Source of the DNA: an uncultured Bacteroides sp.
GTDB lineage: Bacteria > Bacteroidota > Bacteroidia > Bacteroidales > Bacteroidaceae
Assembly: GCA_902492205.1 (NCBI GenBank)
Contig: CABUKU010000014.1
Coordinates: 19,889 to 83,888, forward strand
DNA length: 64,000 nt
Direction: 5' to 3'
A model generated the notes under the pieces. It was given only the letters and a program-made list of their open reading frames with translations. It searched no databases and was not told where the DNA came from. Position 1 is the stretch's first letter, and each line of letters starts with the position of its first letter. Both the position numbers and the translations under genes were made by a program. Shown here piece by piece: positions 34,293 through 43,129 of this stretch.

Positions 34293-34379
34293 TTATTTAG
34301 TGATTAGTGGTTAATGATTAGTGATTAGTGGTATAGTTATTAGCGATTAATCACTTATCACTAAACACTAATCGTTTAT
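34290..34379. repeat. Repeat-rich leader between queC and queF
   Basis: Copies of GATTAGTG occur in direct orientation (about 34302-34350, several imperfect copies) and as the inverted CACTAATC near 34366-34373, so the 58-bp gap and its edges can fold. Positions 34290-34315 (including the queF start codon) are identical to 35017-35042 before queC. Meaning unknown. Confidence 0.6.
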
Positions 34380-35019
34380 TTAAGTATTCTTCCAATCCGT
34401 GTCTTCTCAACTTACATGCCGGACAATGTCCGCAGCCATCACCTTGCACACCATTGTAGCAAGTAAGAGTTTCATTGCGAACCAAGTCCAGCACACCAAG
34501 TTCATCGGCAAGCGCCCAAGTCTGCGTTTTATCCAACCACATCAACGGAGTGTGAAGCACAAACTGTTCGTCCATTGCAAGGTTCAGGGTAACGTTGAGA
34601 GATTTGATAAATGTATCACGGCAGTCGGGATAACCGCTGAAATCTGTTTGCGAAACTCCCGTTACAATGTGTTGTACTCCTATCTCGCGAGCATAAACCG
34701 CAGCTATACTCAGGAAAAACAAGTTGCGTCCCGGCACGAAAGTATTCGGAAAAGAACCTTCGGGTTTCTCTTCATCCATCTCTATAGAAGTGTCGGTCAG
34801 CGAATTACTTCCCAAATTGCCGATGAAAGAAACATCCATCAATTTGAATTCTACTCCTGCTTTCTTTGCAATATCACGAGCCAAATCTACTTCCTTCGCA
34901 TGTTTTTGTCCGTAAAGAAAGGTTATGGCATATACTTTTCTGAAATGTTTCTTTGCCCAAAAGAGACATGTTGTTGAGTCCTGCCCACCGCTGAACACAA
35001 CCAATGCTTCATTCTTCAT
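34351..35019 (-). CDS. queC: 7-cyano-7-deazaguanine synthase
   Basis: A 222-residue ATP-dependent enzyme that forms preQ0 from 7-carboxy-7-deazaguanine and ammonia. The PP-loop SGGQDSTT is at residues 10-17 and the zinc site uses Cys187, 196, 199 and 202 (CGHCPACKLRR). Full family length. queD and queE are not in this window. It lies 39 bp after the transporter gene and 58 bp before queF. The leader includes the 26-bp repeat at 35017-35042. Confidence 0.97.
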   Translation of the reverse strand: MKNEALVVFSGGQDSTTCLFWAKKHFRKVYAITFLYGQKHAKEVDLARDIAKKAGVEFKLMDVSFIGNLGSNSLTDTSIEMDEEKPEGSFPNTFVPGRNLFFLSIAAVYAREIGVQHIVTGVSQTDFSGYPDCRDTFIKSLNVTLNLAMDEQFVLHTPLMWLDKTQTWALADELGVLDLVRNETLTCYNGVQGDGCGHCPACKLRRHGLEEYLNKRLVFSDK

Positions 35020-35058
35020 TTATTTAGTGATTAGTGGTTAATAGACTAATCGCTGAAA

Positions 35059-35736
35059 TTAAATATCTTTAATTTTAAGTACGTTGTAAGAAATATGTTC
35101 ATCGTAAACATCACTTCCATCCACCTTTTTGATGTATTTCACTACCTGAATGGTAACAGGGAGGATGATTACTTCATAAAGAGATTTCAACACGGCTTGG
35201 GTAACGATCATTATCAAAAGTTCCCGCACAGGAATTAACCCTCCGAAAGCAATCGGGAAGAAAATGAGGGAGTCGGCACTTTCACCTGCCAATGTGGAAA
35301 CAATGGCCCGCAAAGAAAAATTCTTTCCGCCCGAAGCCACTTTCATCCTACTCATCACATAAGCATTGAGGAACGAACCTACAAGAAAAGCCGTGAGGCT
35401 GGCAACTGCAATACGCAGAGCCATGCCAAACACAAAATTAAACCCTTCTTCTCCTTCCCAGAAAGGAGCAGCAGGAAGCAACACTGCCAACTGTGCAAAA
35501 CCAATGACAAGGAAGTTCATTGCAAAGCCGCTCCAAATGATGAGACGTGCTTTCTTGAACCCCCAAACTTCGGCAATGCAATCATTAATGATATAGGATA
35601 TAGGAAAAACTATAAGCCCGGCTGTTGCCGTAACTCCCCAAAGCTGAACGACTTTGGTTTCCAATAAGTTGGATGCTATGAGGCATACACAAAAAAGAAT
35701 GCCCAATAGCATGAATGGGACTGATACTTTATTCAT
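35059..35736 (-). CDS. yhhQ: Queuosine precursor transporter (YhhQ/VUT family)
   Basis: A 225-residue inner-membrane protein with about six transmembrane helices. YhhQ-family hallmarks are NLLETKVVQLWG near helix 1, FPISYIINDCIAEVWGFKKAR between helices 2 and 3, and LAGESADSLIFFPIAF. In E. coli YhhQ imports preQ0 and preQ1. Placement before queC and queF supports that substrate. The promoter is at 35790. No preQ1 riboswitch is apparent in the leader. Confidence 0.93.
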   Translation of the reverse strand: MNKVSVPFMLLGILFCVCLIASNLLETKVVQLWGVTATAGLIVFPISYIINDCIAEVWGFKKARLIIWSGFAMNFLVIGFAQLAVLLPAAPFWEGEEGFNFVFGMALRIAVASLTAFLVGSFLNAYVMSRMKVASGGKNFSLRAIVSTLAGESADSLIFFPIAFGGLIPVRELLIMIVTQAVLKSLYEVIILPVTIQVVKYIKKVDGSDVYDEHISYNVLKIKDI

Positions 35737-35789
35737 AATTCCTGTTTTTTACGTGGTGTTCTGGAATACACGTTGATTAATAACGGCTG

Positions 35790-35797
35790 CAAAGATA
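35790..35797 (-). promoter_or_regulatory. -7 promoter element of the queuosine set
   Basis: The minus strand reads TATCTTTG, a full TAnnTTTG match, 54 bp before ATG 35736. Confidence 0.55.
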
Positions 35798-35831
35798 ATA
35801 ATTTTACCTGCACAAGTGCTACTATTTCATC

Positions 35832-35872
35832 AAAAAACTACCCTTATCTGTTTGTTTCATCAGACAAGGGAG
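35832..35872 (-). terminator. Terminator of the menaquinone operon
   Basis: On the minus strand, CTCCCTTGTCTG (35872-35861) pairs with CAGATAAGGGTAG (35850-35838) and TTTTTTG follows. It begins 4 bp after the stop of the HAD/hotdog fusion gene. Confidence 0.8.
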
Positions 35873-35875
35873 ATT

Positions 35876-37108
35876 TTATCGTTTCTTCAATATGCTATTA
35901 ACCACCCGAATGGATGATACGAGCTTGTCGGTAGAGGTAAATACATCCACATTCCACACATGTGAGGATTGTCCCTTATGGATAATTGTACCAACGGCAC
36001 GCACTGTATCACCCTCATGGGCAGACGACATGTGATTGCCACTTACCTGCATCCCCACTACAATCTCATCCGGTTTACAAAGAATCATGGAACCCAATCC
36101 GGCAACAGTTTCGGCAAGTGCAAGAGTTGCCCCGCCATGAAGAATGCCGAAAGGCTGGCGGGTACGTTCGTCCACCGGCATGGTTGCCTCAACCCTGTCT
36201 TCGGATGCATACGTATATTGTATTCCCAAGTTACCCATCAAAGCATGCTTGGCACGTTCATTGAGTTGTGCCAAAGGAACTTCGGTCGGACGGATTTCGG
36301 AAAGTATGGCTTTCTCTACCGCCAGTGCCACACCATCTTCATTATTGGTAGCAGTTACCACGTCGGCACAGCGGCGCACGGAATCCTGTGCATTTCCCAT
36401 CGCCACACCCAGACCGGCAAGCTGAATCATGGAAAAGTCGCAAACACCGTCACCGATAGCCACTACTTCTTCGGGTAAAACAGATAGTTTTTCAAGCAGA
36501 ATACCCAACGTATTCGCTTTATCAATGAAACAGGGAACCACCTCAAGAAAATAAGACTCGGAACGGAACACATCGAGTTCACCGTTCAAACGTCTGTGCC
36601 AATGCTCTTCCAATCCGATAAGTGATTCTTCATCATCACTCACGAGCATACATTTGCAAGGCGCGAAATCAACAGCTTCGGCAAAGTTATCTACTTCAAT
36701 CAGGCGCATACCGCTCAACTCGGCTTCCCGGCGAATATGTTCATTATCAGGATTATCTGTTATAATCGTGTCCTTGTGATAGGTAAATATATCAAAATCA
36801 TTCTTCTTTGCCTTTCTGTCAAGATAGGGAATCATTTCGGGGTTTATCCGTTTCTCAAAGAGAAGTGCTCCGTTCTGTACGTCGAATATCTGCCCCCCGT
36901 TATAAGAAAGGACATATCCACCGTAATGGTTCAACTCCAATTCCTTTGCCAACGGCATCACCCCATAAGTGGGACGACCGGAAGCAAGCACAAGGTGAAC
37001 ACCCATTTGCTGCACTTTGAGCAGCGCGGCGCGGGTACGTTTGGTTATCTCTTTATCATCGTTCAGTAATGTTCCGTCTACATCGAGAACAAGCAGTTTG
37101 TATTTCAT
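35876..37108 (-). CDS. HAD-IIB phosphatase fused to hotdog thioesterase (probable DHNA-CoA thioesterase)
   Basis: The ATG at 37108 starts the HAD motif MKYKLLVLDVDGTLLNDD at once; a longer frame from 37192 overlaps menE and is rejected. Of 410 residues, the first ~270 are a Cof-type HAD-IIB phosphatase (motif I DVDGTL, motif II ASGRP, motif IV AIGDGVCDFSMI). The rest is a hotdog domain with FGILHGGATLALAETVAG, where the HGG and Glu pattern is that of 4HBT/MenI-like thioesterases, and VGMQVSGNHMSSAHEGDTV. Being the last gene of the men operon, the hotdog part very likely hydrolyses 1,4-dihydroxy-2-naphthoyl-CoA. The HAD substrate is unknown. Confidence 0.9.
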   Translation of the reverse strand: MKYKLLVLDVDGTLLNDDKEITKRTRAALLKVQQMGVHLVLASGRPTYGVMPLAKELELNHYGGYVLSYNGGQIFDVQNGALLFEKRINPEMIPYLDRKAKKNDFDIFTYHKDTIITDNPDNEHIRREAELSGMRLIEVDNFAEAVDFAPCKCMLVSDDEESLIGLEEHWHRRLNGELDVFRSESYFLEVVPCFIDKANTLGILLEKLSVLPEEVVAIGDGVCDFSMIQLAGLGVAMGNAQDSVRRCADVVTATNNEDGVALAVEKAILSEIRPTEVPLAQLNERAKHALMGNLGIQYTYASEDRVEATMPVDERTRQPFGILHGGATLALAETVAGLGSMILCKPDEIVVGMQVSGNHMSSAHEGDTVRAVGTIIHKGQSSHVWNVDVFTSTDKLVSSIRVVNSILKKR

Positions 37109-37157
37109 CGCTTTTCCTTTTTGGTTGATAACAAAAATAAGTAAAATCAAGAAAGAA

Positions 37158-38132
37158 TCAAAGTGAGACAGCAAGTTTCTTTGTTGTGGCACGGTCTATT
37201 TTCCCGCTGCCCGTCTGTGGAATCTTTGTAACGTAATGTATTTGCTTCGGTTGCCAGTAAGAGGGAAGTTGAGTTTCTATCTGCTGTTGCAATTTGTCAA
37301 TAGGTTGTTCCGCCTCGACAAGAAGAACAACCGCTTCACCGAATTTGGGATGAGGAACCGAAGTAACGGCAAAAGGTACTTGAAGCAACTGCTTAAGAAG
37401 CTCTTCCACTTGCTCTATCTGAATCTTTATACCACCACTGTTTATTACATTGTCTTTCCGTCCGAGTATGCGGAAACGTCCGTCGGACAAGAGTTCGGCA
37501 ATATCATTTGTTACCAGAGTTTCATCACAGACCAAAGGCGCATCTATCACCAGCGTACCGTCATCGGATAAAGTGAGACGGACATTATCGAAAGGAATAT
37601 AATAAGATGAAGCATCTTCTCCGTTCAACCGGCGCAAAGCGATGTGTGAAAGAGTTTCGGTCATGCCGTAAGTAGACCAGATATGATTGGGGAGTTCTTT
37701 CAGTTCTTTGGCAAGCCCCACATCAATCGCTCCCCCACCTATAATAAGATGATCTATTTGCATCAGCTTTTCTTTTTCTTCGGGCACCCGCAAAGTATTA
37801 TATACCTGCATGGGAATCATAGCCGCAAAGCGAAGCGGAGTATTTACATCTTTCAAAGGATGTCCCGAGGGGAGAACAGTAACCAACTCGAGCCCCGCCA
37901 CAAGGGAACGGACTACCACCATCTTTCCCGCAATATAATCGAGCGGCATGCAAAGCAATGCTTTGTCACCTTCATTCAAACCAAGAAAAGAACAGGTGAG
38001 GCGGGCACTTGCCACCATCTGCTCCTTACGCACGCGGATAGGCTTCGGTATTCCTGTTGAACCCGAAGTTTGTACCGTGAGGTAGGGCGAAGCATCATGC
38101 CATTCATCCAAGAAGTGCGACAAGGTTTCCAT
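37158..38132 (-). CDS. menE: o-Succinylbenzoate-CoA ligase, short form
   Basis: A 324-residue acyl-adenylating enzyme. The AMP-binding P-loop VQTSGSTGIPKPIRV lies already at residues ~20-34, and YGMTETLSHIA and GRFRILGRKDNVINSGGIKIQ follow, with the C-terminal lysine in GSGKIDR. Compared with E. coli MenE (~450 residues) the N-terminal subdomain before the P-loop is missing, which seems a Bacteroides form rather than a truncation, since the start follows menC at 2 bp. It activates o-succinylbenzoate to its CoA ester. Confidence 0.92.
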   Translation of the reverse strand: METLSHFLDEWHDASPYLTVQTSGSTGIPKPIRVRKEQMVASARLTCSFLGLNEGDKALLCMPLDYIAGKMVVVRSLVAGLELVTVLPSGHPLKDVNTPLRFAAMIPMQVYNTLRVPEEKEKLMQIDHLIIGGGAIDVGLAKELKELPNHIWSTYGMTETLSHIALRRLNGEDASSYYIPFDNVRLTLSDDGTLVIDAPLVCDETLVTNDIAELLSDGRFRILGRKDNVINSGGIKIQIEQVEELLKQLLQVPFAVTSVPHPKFGEAVVLLVEAEQPIDKLQQQIETQLPSYWQPKQIHYVTKIPQTGSGKIDRATTKKLAVSL

Positions 38133-38134
38133 CT

Positions 38135-39193
38135 TTATTTATTCAGCCAAGTAAGTATATCGGGTTCTTGTTCCTGCGGATCAAAGCAAAGACAGTCACC
38201 TTTTATATGCAAAGGATAATCAATGTTATCGGTAAATAACAGACCTGTGCCCAAACCTTGCGGCAGTTGCGGATTCAGCGTAGCACACCACTGGGCAATA
38301 GCATTCAATCCGATATTCGATTCCAAAGCAGAAGTCACCCACCAGCCTATGTTCCTTTCTCCGGCATAGCGAATCCATTCTTCCGAACCTTGAATACCTC
38401 CATGCAAAGAGGGCTTAAGAATAATGTATTGAGGGCGGACGGTATCAAGCAATTCCTGTTTTCTATGAGGCTCGTTGCAACCGATGAGCTCTTCATCCAA
38501 AGCAATAGGTAGCGGAGTGGAAGCGCATAGTTTTGCCATTTCTTCCCATTGCCCCGCCCGGATAGGCTGTTCTATGGAATGAAGATTCAATGCTGCCAGT
38601 TGTTCCAATTTATAAGGAGCATCTTCGGGAGTGAAAGCTCCGTTTGCATCTACCCGCAGTTCTATCCGGTCGGCTGTGAAACGTTCACGGATGTGTTTTA
38701 TCAAACTCAGTTCGTCATCAAAGTTGATAGCCCCTATTTTTAGCTTGATGCAACGGAAACCGCTCTTCATCTTAGTTTCTATCTGCTCCAACATCTTCTC
38801 ATACGCACCCATCCATATCAAACCATTGATAGGGATTCCGGCTTCTCCACGACTAAAGAAAGTATCCCACAAACGCAAGCTCCCGGCATTCAGGTGTTGC
38901 ATAGCTGTTTCCAAACCGAATAACATGGAAGGATAATCACGAAGTGCTTCTTTATCGAGCACCCCGTCATGTTCCAAGCGACGACATGCTTCACGCAACA
39001 CCGTTTCATAATCCGATCTATCATCACAACTCAATACAGGCAGGGGAGCACACTCTCCTACTCCGCACTTTCCCGTGAGCTTATCTTCGAGCACCACATA
39101 CCACACGTTTCTTGTGGTATATACTCCGCGCGAAGTCCCCGCAGGTTGCTTGAAGTGCAGTGTGCGGGGAATTATCTTTGTTTGATACGACAT
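38135..39193 (-). CDS. menC: o-Succinylbenzoate synthase
   Basis: A 352-residue enolase-superfamily enzyme that dehydrates SHCHC to o-succinylbenzoate. Catalytic and metal residues are in FRCIKLKIG (Lys pair), RVDANGAF (Asp), SIEQPI (Glu), ALDEELIG (Asp/Glu) and YIILKPSLHGG (Lys). Full length. Start ATG 39193 lies 5 bp after menB. It is the fourth men gene in the operon order menF-D-B-C-E-fusion. Confidence 0.95.
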   Translation of the reverse strand: MSYQTKIIPRTLHFKQPAGTSRGVYTTRNVWYVVLEDKLTGKCGVGECAPLPVLSCDDRSDYETVLREACRRLEHDGVLDKEALRDYPSMLFGLETAMQHLNAGSLRLWDTFFSRGEAGIPINGLIWMGAYEKMLEQIETKMKSGFRCIKLKIGAINFDDELSLIKHIRERFTADRIELRVDANGAFTPEDAPYKLEQLAALNLHSIEQPIRAGQWEEMAKLCASTPLPIALDEELIGCNEPHRKQELLDTVRPQYIILKPSLHGGIQGSEEWIRYAGERNIGWWVTSALESNIGLNAIAQWCATLNPQLPQGLGTGLLFTDNIDYPLHIKGDCLCFDPQEQEPDILTWLNK

Positions 39194-39198
39194 ACAGA

Positions 39199-40020
39199 TT
39201 ACGGCAACTTAGGATATTTATTGAAATCGGGTTTACGCTTTTCGAGGAACGCTTTTCCGCCTTCCTGTGCTTCGTCCGTTAAATAATAAAGCATGGTAGC
39301 ATCTCCGGCAAGCTCCTGAATGCCTGCTTGTCCGTCGAGTTCGGCATTCAGTCCGGCTTTAATCATGCGGAGTGCCAACGGACTGTGTTGCATCATTGTT
39401 TCCGCCCATTCCACCACTTCATCTTCCAAACGGTCGAGCGGAACGACTTTATTTACCAATCCCATATCCAATGCTTCCTGTGCGGAATACTGACGGCAAA
39501 GAAACCAGATCTCACGGGCTTTCTTCTGCCCCACGATACGTGCAAGGTAAGACGAACCGAATCCGGCATCAAAGCTACCCACCTTTGGTCCTGTTTGCCC
39601 GAAGATTGCATTCTCCGAAGCAATCGACAGATCGCAAACCACATGAAGCACATGTCCGCCACCAATAGCATACCCGTTTACCATGGCAACAACAGGTTTC
39701 GGAAGAGAACGGATTTGCTTCTGAACATCGAGCACATTCAAACGGGGAACTCCGTCGGTGCCCACATATCCTCCACGACCTTTTACGTGCATATCCCCAC
39801 CACTGCAAAATGCTTTGTCTCCGGCTCCGGTAAGAACTACTACATTAATATCTGCACATTCGCGACAGATGTAAAGCGCATCGCTCATCTCCGAAACTGT
39901 TGTCGGGGTGAAAGCATTACGATAACGTTCGCGGTTAATCGTGATCTTTGCTATACCGTTATAGAAGTCGAAAAGAATCTCCTTGTACTCCTTTATTGTT
40001 TTCCATTCTCTCTGTGCCAT
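39199..40020 (-). CDS. menB: 1,4-Dihydroxy-2-naphthoyl-CoA synthase
   Basis: A 273-residue crotonase-family enzyme that closes the naphthoate ring. Signature features: FCSGGDMHVKGRGGYVG, the GYAIGGGHVLHVVCDLSIAS oxyanion loop, GQTGPKVGSFDAGFGSSYLARIVG and the closing GGKAFLEKRKPDF, all as in verified MenB proteins. Full length. Start is 4 bp after menD. Confidence 0.97.
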   Translation of the reverse strand: MAQREWKTIKEYKEILFDFYNGIAKITINRERYRNAFTPTTVSEMSDALYICRECADINVVVLTGAGDKAFCSGGDMHVKGRGGYVGTDGVPRLNVLDVQKQIRSLPKPVVAMVNGYAIGGGHVLHVVCDLSIASENAIFGQTGPKVGSFDAGFGSSYLARIVGQKKAREIWFLCRQYSAQEALDMGLVNKVVPLDRLEDEVVEWAETMMQHSPLALRMIKAGLNAELDGQAGIQELAGDATMLYYLTDEAQEGGKAFLEKRKPDFNKYPKLP

Positions 40021-40024
40021 ATCT

Positions 40025-41710
40025 TTATTTATTTTTTAGGTTATGATAATATGCTCTGAATACGTCTGCGCTTATATCCCTGTCTGTCACTACTTCCAAC
40101 AACATGGGAGTACGCTTTTCACTCGTAAAACTGCGGAGAGCTTCTTCCAATTCTTCATTATTACATGCTTTTTGGTAAGGAATGCCCAAGGAAGACGCTA
40201 CGCCTTCGGCACTGGTTTGGTGGGTTGCCGACACATACATCAAAGAGTCCTTTGCATCTTTCAAGCCCGGAATCTGACGGAATATTTCTCCACCGCTGTT
40301 ATTTATCAGCAGAATGCGCAGGAAAGGGCTGATATGAGGATTCCATAATCCGTTCATGTCATAGAAGAAACTCAAATCTCCAATGACAAGGAAATTCAGT
40401 CTTTCATTCTCATCTTCCTCTTCATCGTCCATTCCGGCAGCAAAGCCTACGGCTGTGGACAACGAACCGTCAATGCCACTCGTGCCGCGATTGCAATAAA
40501 CTTTCGTATGTTCCGGCAAAGGAAACAACTGGGCATTGCGAACTGCACTGCTGTTTGCCAGATGCAACACACTCCATGCAGGCATCTTCTTAAAGAAAGC
40601 CTTCATTACTCCCAAGTCCGAAAAGCTGAACTTGGTAAATTTCGCCGCCTTTTTGCTGACCGTATCCGAAGACTCACGCCAGTATTGCAAGAATTCTTCA
40701 CGTGCTTCGGGGATGCAGTCTCCTCCATAACAAGGCATAAACACTTCATCCGCATAAGCTTCTATGACTGTGGTCAGGCAACGGAATGTATCTGCAATCT
40801 CGCCGTCTACCGATACATGCCAGTGCTCCACAGGAGGATTGTCGCGCAAGAACTGTTTCAAACGCTTTGACACAATGTGTCCACCTATGGTTATTATAAT
40901 ATCCGGAGTCAGGTAGTCATCATCGGGCTGTGCATACAACACTTCATCGAAGTTGGTAATGATACCTTCATACTGTTCGTTTGCCAAATGCTCTGCCAGC
41001 ACAACAATTCCCTTATCCGCCAACCTTTTCAATGTAAACCGATCCAAATATGGGAGCTTTTGCTGCCCAATCACCAGCATAATATTCCGCTTCTCTCCGC
41101 TATATCTTCTGAACAAACCTTGCAACGACTGTATTCCGATACGTTTAATCTTTCGCACCGTCGGTAACTTTTCCCGAGTATATTGAAATAACGGCTCGCT
41201 GATGGGGACGTTTATATGAACAGGTCCGCAACCATGATGGTCTAATTCGAGCAACGCTTCATTAATCAAACGGTTGCAATACCACTCTTCTTCCTCATTG
41301 GAAGGCTCAGGCAGCGTAACCGACTTCCTCACCAACGAACCGAATACCCCGGGTTGGGGAAGCGTTTGTCCGTCCATCTGCCCTATCCACCCCGCAGGGC
41401 GGTCTGCCGATATAACCAACAAAGGAATCTTTTGATAAAAAGCCTCTGCCACCGCCGAATGAAGATTGAGCAACGCAGTACCCGATGTGCAGCACACCGC
41501 AACCGGAAATCCTGTTTTCTGGGCAAGCCCCAAAGCAAAGAACCCGGCACTACGTTCATCTGTTACCGAATGACATTTAAAGTCCGGGCACGAAACCAAC
41601 GTGTGAACAATAGGCGCATTGCGCGAACCGGGACATACAACTACATTCTTTATCCTATGCGCATACATCAGCGCTACCAACTGTAATATGTTATCTTTAT
41701 CAGAATACAT
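40025..41710 (-). CDS. menD: SEPHCHC synthase
   Basis: A 561-residue ThDP-dependent enzyme joining isochorismate and 2-oxoglutarate. The N-terminal part has VVCPGSRNAPIVHTL and DERSAGFFALGLAQKTG; the ThDP-binding motif is GDLSFFYDMNGL near residue ~465. Full family length. The start overlaps the end of menF by 11 bp, which shows translational coupling. Confidence 0.96.
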   Translation of the reverse strand: MYSDKDNILQLVALMYAHRIKNVVVCPGSRNAPIVHTLVSCPDFKCHSVTDERSAGFFALGLAQKTGFPVAVCCTSGTALLNLHSAVAEAFYQKIPLLVISADRPAGWIGQMDGQTLPQPGVFGSLVRKSVTLPEPSNEEEEWYCNRLINEALLELDHHGCGPVHINVPISEPLFQYTREKLPTVRKIKRIGIQSLQGLFRRYSGEKRNIMLVIGQQKLPYLDRFTLKRLADKGIVVLAEHLANEQYEGIITNFDEVLYAQPDDDYLTPDIIITIGGHIVSKRLKQFLRDNPPVEHWHVSVDGEIADTFRCLTTVIEAYADEVFMPCYGGDCIPEAREEFLQYWRESSDTVSKKAAKFTKFSFSDLGVMKAFFKKMPAWSVLHLANSSAVRNAQLFPLPEHTKVYCNRGTSGIDGSLSTAVGFAAGMDDEEEDENERLNFLVIGDLSFFYDMNGLWNPHISPFLRILLINNSGGEIFRQIPGLKDAKDSLMYVSATHQTSAEGVASSLGIPYQKACNNEELEEALRSFTSEKRTPMLLEVVTDRDISADVFRAYYHNLKNK

Positions 41711-42839
41711 TTTCTTTTGTTATTAGTTTCAACATCGTTTTCATTTTCTCTTGTGTCTCCTTCCATTCGGAATCCACATTCGAAGAAGGCAATATGCCCC
41801 CTCCTGCATAGATAGTCAGCAAATCCTTACCTATATTCATGCAACGCAGGTTCACATACAAATCTGTCTTTGCGGCAGGTTGCAGCCAACCGATGAATCC
41901 GGAATAATATTTCCGTTCATACCCTTCGTTTTCAGGGATAAATGCAATAGCCTTGTCCTTAGGTATTCCACATACGGCAGGCGTAGGATGCAGCAACTCA
42001 AGTACATCCCCCAGCTTTTCGGGGCAAGGCAAAGTAAAATAGAAATCAGTTTTGAGATGTACCAACTTACCTGCCTGCGCCGTGTATGGGCCTTCTTCCT
42101 TAGCCGCAATCTGCAAAGAGTTCAGTTGCTTGCGTATATATTCCACAACAACCGCTTGTTCGTGCTTGTTCTTCTCACTCCACTCACGCGGGATGCGGTT
42201 GTTTTCTATAAACATAGTACCCGCCAAAGCTACCGTGTGCCACAGCTCTTTATTTCCCGAAAGCAGAATCTCCGGCGTACTGCCCAACCACAGACCTGTA
42301 TGGGGAGTATAGCAAAGATAAACAAACGCACGGGGATAGGATTCGCACGCTTCATTAAAAACATCGGCTACGGGAAGACCTTTTTGCAGTTTACAGTTTA
42401 ACGGACGTGAGAGTACAAGTTTCTCGAATTCGCCATTGCGCAGAGGATGAATGAAAGCCTCGAACGCATCGGCATATCGCTCATAATCTTCCAATGTTTC
42501 TCCCGCTTCCACTTTCCCGGATGCATCATTATCCGATTGCAAGAAAGGTAAGTTCAATTGCGTAATCTTGCCGGACAAATCTTCCCATCCTGTTGCAGAA
42601 ATATCAGGTTGAATGAGAAGTAAGGGACAATCTTCCGTTTGAATGAAAGGAGCAATCACAAAACCACATTCACCATTCAAAGCCGGCATGTTTTCAAAAC
42701 GCCTGACTTCACCCATAGTTTGCACCTTGCAGATTATCTCTTTCTTCCACGGTAATCTGTATATGGCAAAGCTCATTCCTGCCTCTATCAGTGCATTCAG
42801 TTGGTTGTTTATGTAGGTTTGCTCAATCATTTTATTCAT
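41700..42839 (-). CDS. menF: Isochorismate synthase
   Basis: A 379-residue chorismate-binding-family enzyme. I start it at ATG 42839, because the -7 promoter element (42856-42849) covers the TTG that would start the longer frame at 42851; ATG 42830 is a further option. Motifs include FEKLVLSRPLNCKL, WLGSTPEILLSG, the KNKHEQAVVVEYIRKQL stretch, LHPTPAVCGIPKDKAI and YYSGFIGW near the end. It commits chorismate to menaquinone as the first gene of the men operon. The mRNA would be almost leaderless. A palindromic array lies ~115 bp upstream. Confidence 0.93.
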   Translation of the reverse strand: MNKMIEQTYINNQLNALIEAGMSFAIYRLPWKKEIICKVQTMGEVRRFENMPALNGECGFVIAPFIQTEDCPLLLIQPDISATGWEDLSGKITQLNLPFLQSDNDASGKVEAGETLEDYERYADAFEAFIHPLRNGEFEKLVLSRPLNCKLQKGLPVADVFNEACESYPRAFVYLCYTPHTGLWLGSTPEILLSGNKELWHTVALAGTMFIENNRIPREWSEKNKHEQAVVVEYIRKQLNSLQIAAKEEGPYTAQAGKLVHLKTDFYFTLPCPEKLGDVLELLHPTPAVCGIPKDKAIAFIPENEGYERKYYSGFIGWLQPAAKTDLYVNLRCMNIGKDLLTIYAGGGILPSSNVDSEWKETQEKMKTMLKLITKENVF

Positions 42840-42848
42840 ATAAGCGTG

Positions 42849-42856
42849 CAAAGGTA
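42849..42856 (-). promoter_or_regulatory. -7 promoter element of the menaquinone operon
   Basis: The minus strand reads TACCTTTG, a full TAnnTTTG match, 10 bp before ATG 42839. This places the mRNA start at or next to the start codon. Confidence 0.6.
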
Positions 42857-42956
42857 GTTATTTTCTGTCACATTACACACCGATGTCAAGCACATTTAAA
42901 AGGATAGCTAAGTGCATTTATGCTTATAAGTAAATCATTTTATCCTTAAACTTATA

Positions 42957-43044
42957 TAACTTGACAACTGTCAATTATTAACTTGACAGTAGTCAATTAT
43001 ATACTTGACAGCTGTCAAGTTAATAATTGACAGTTGTCAAGTTA
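42957..43044. repeat. Palindromic array B: four cores at 22-bp spacing
   Basis: Cores begin at 42963, 42985, 43007 and 43029 (GACAACTGTC, GACAGTAGTC, GACAGCTGTC, GACAGTTGTC), exactly 22 bp apart. The outer 31 bp on each side are perfect inverted copies, and the whole 88 bp is a palindrome with only three mismatched pairs near the centre. It lies between menF (start 42839) and the FadL-like gene (3' end 43200). Confidence 0.92.
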
Positions 43045-43129
43045 CTTAATAAATAGGAGAAACAGACTTAACCATGCTGTATTATTACTTAAGCTCAGCC
43101 CATAAAATTGCTTAGATATAAAAAGAAAA

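Noticed and set aside
35737..35800. preQ1 riboswitch before the queuosine transporter
   Set aside because: The leader is only ~50 nt and I could not fit the small hairpin and A-rich tail of the preQ1-I aptamer.
37109..37192. N-terminal extension of the HAD/hotdog fusion
   Set aside because: It would overlap the end of menE and precedes a perfect HAD start motif at ATG 37108.
39328..40059. 243-codon plus-strand ORF opposite menB
   Set aside because: It is antisense to a gene with full motif support; low-complexity and no family.
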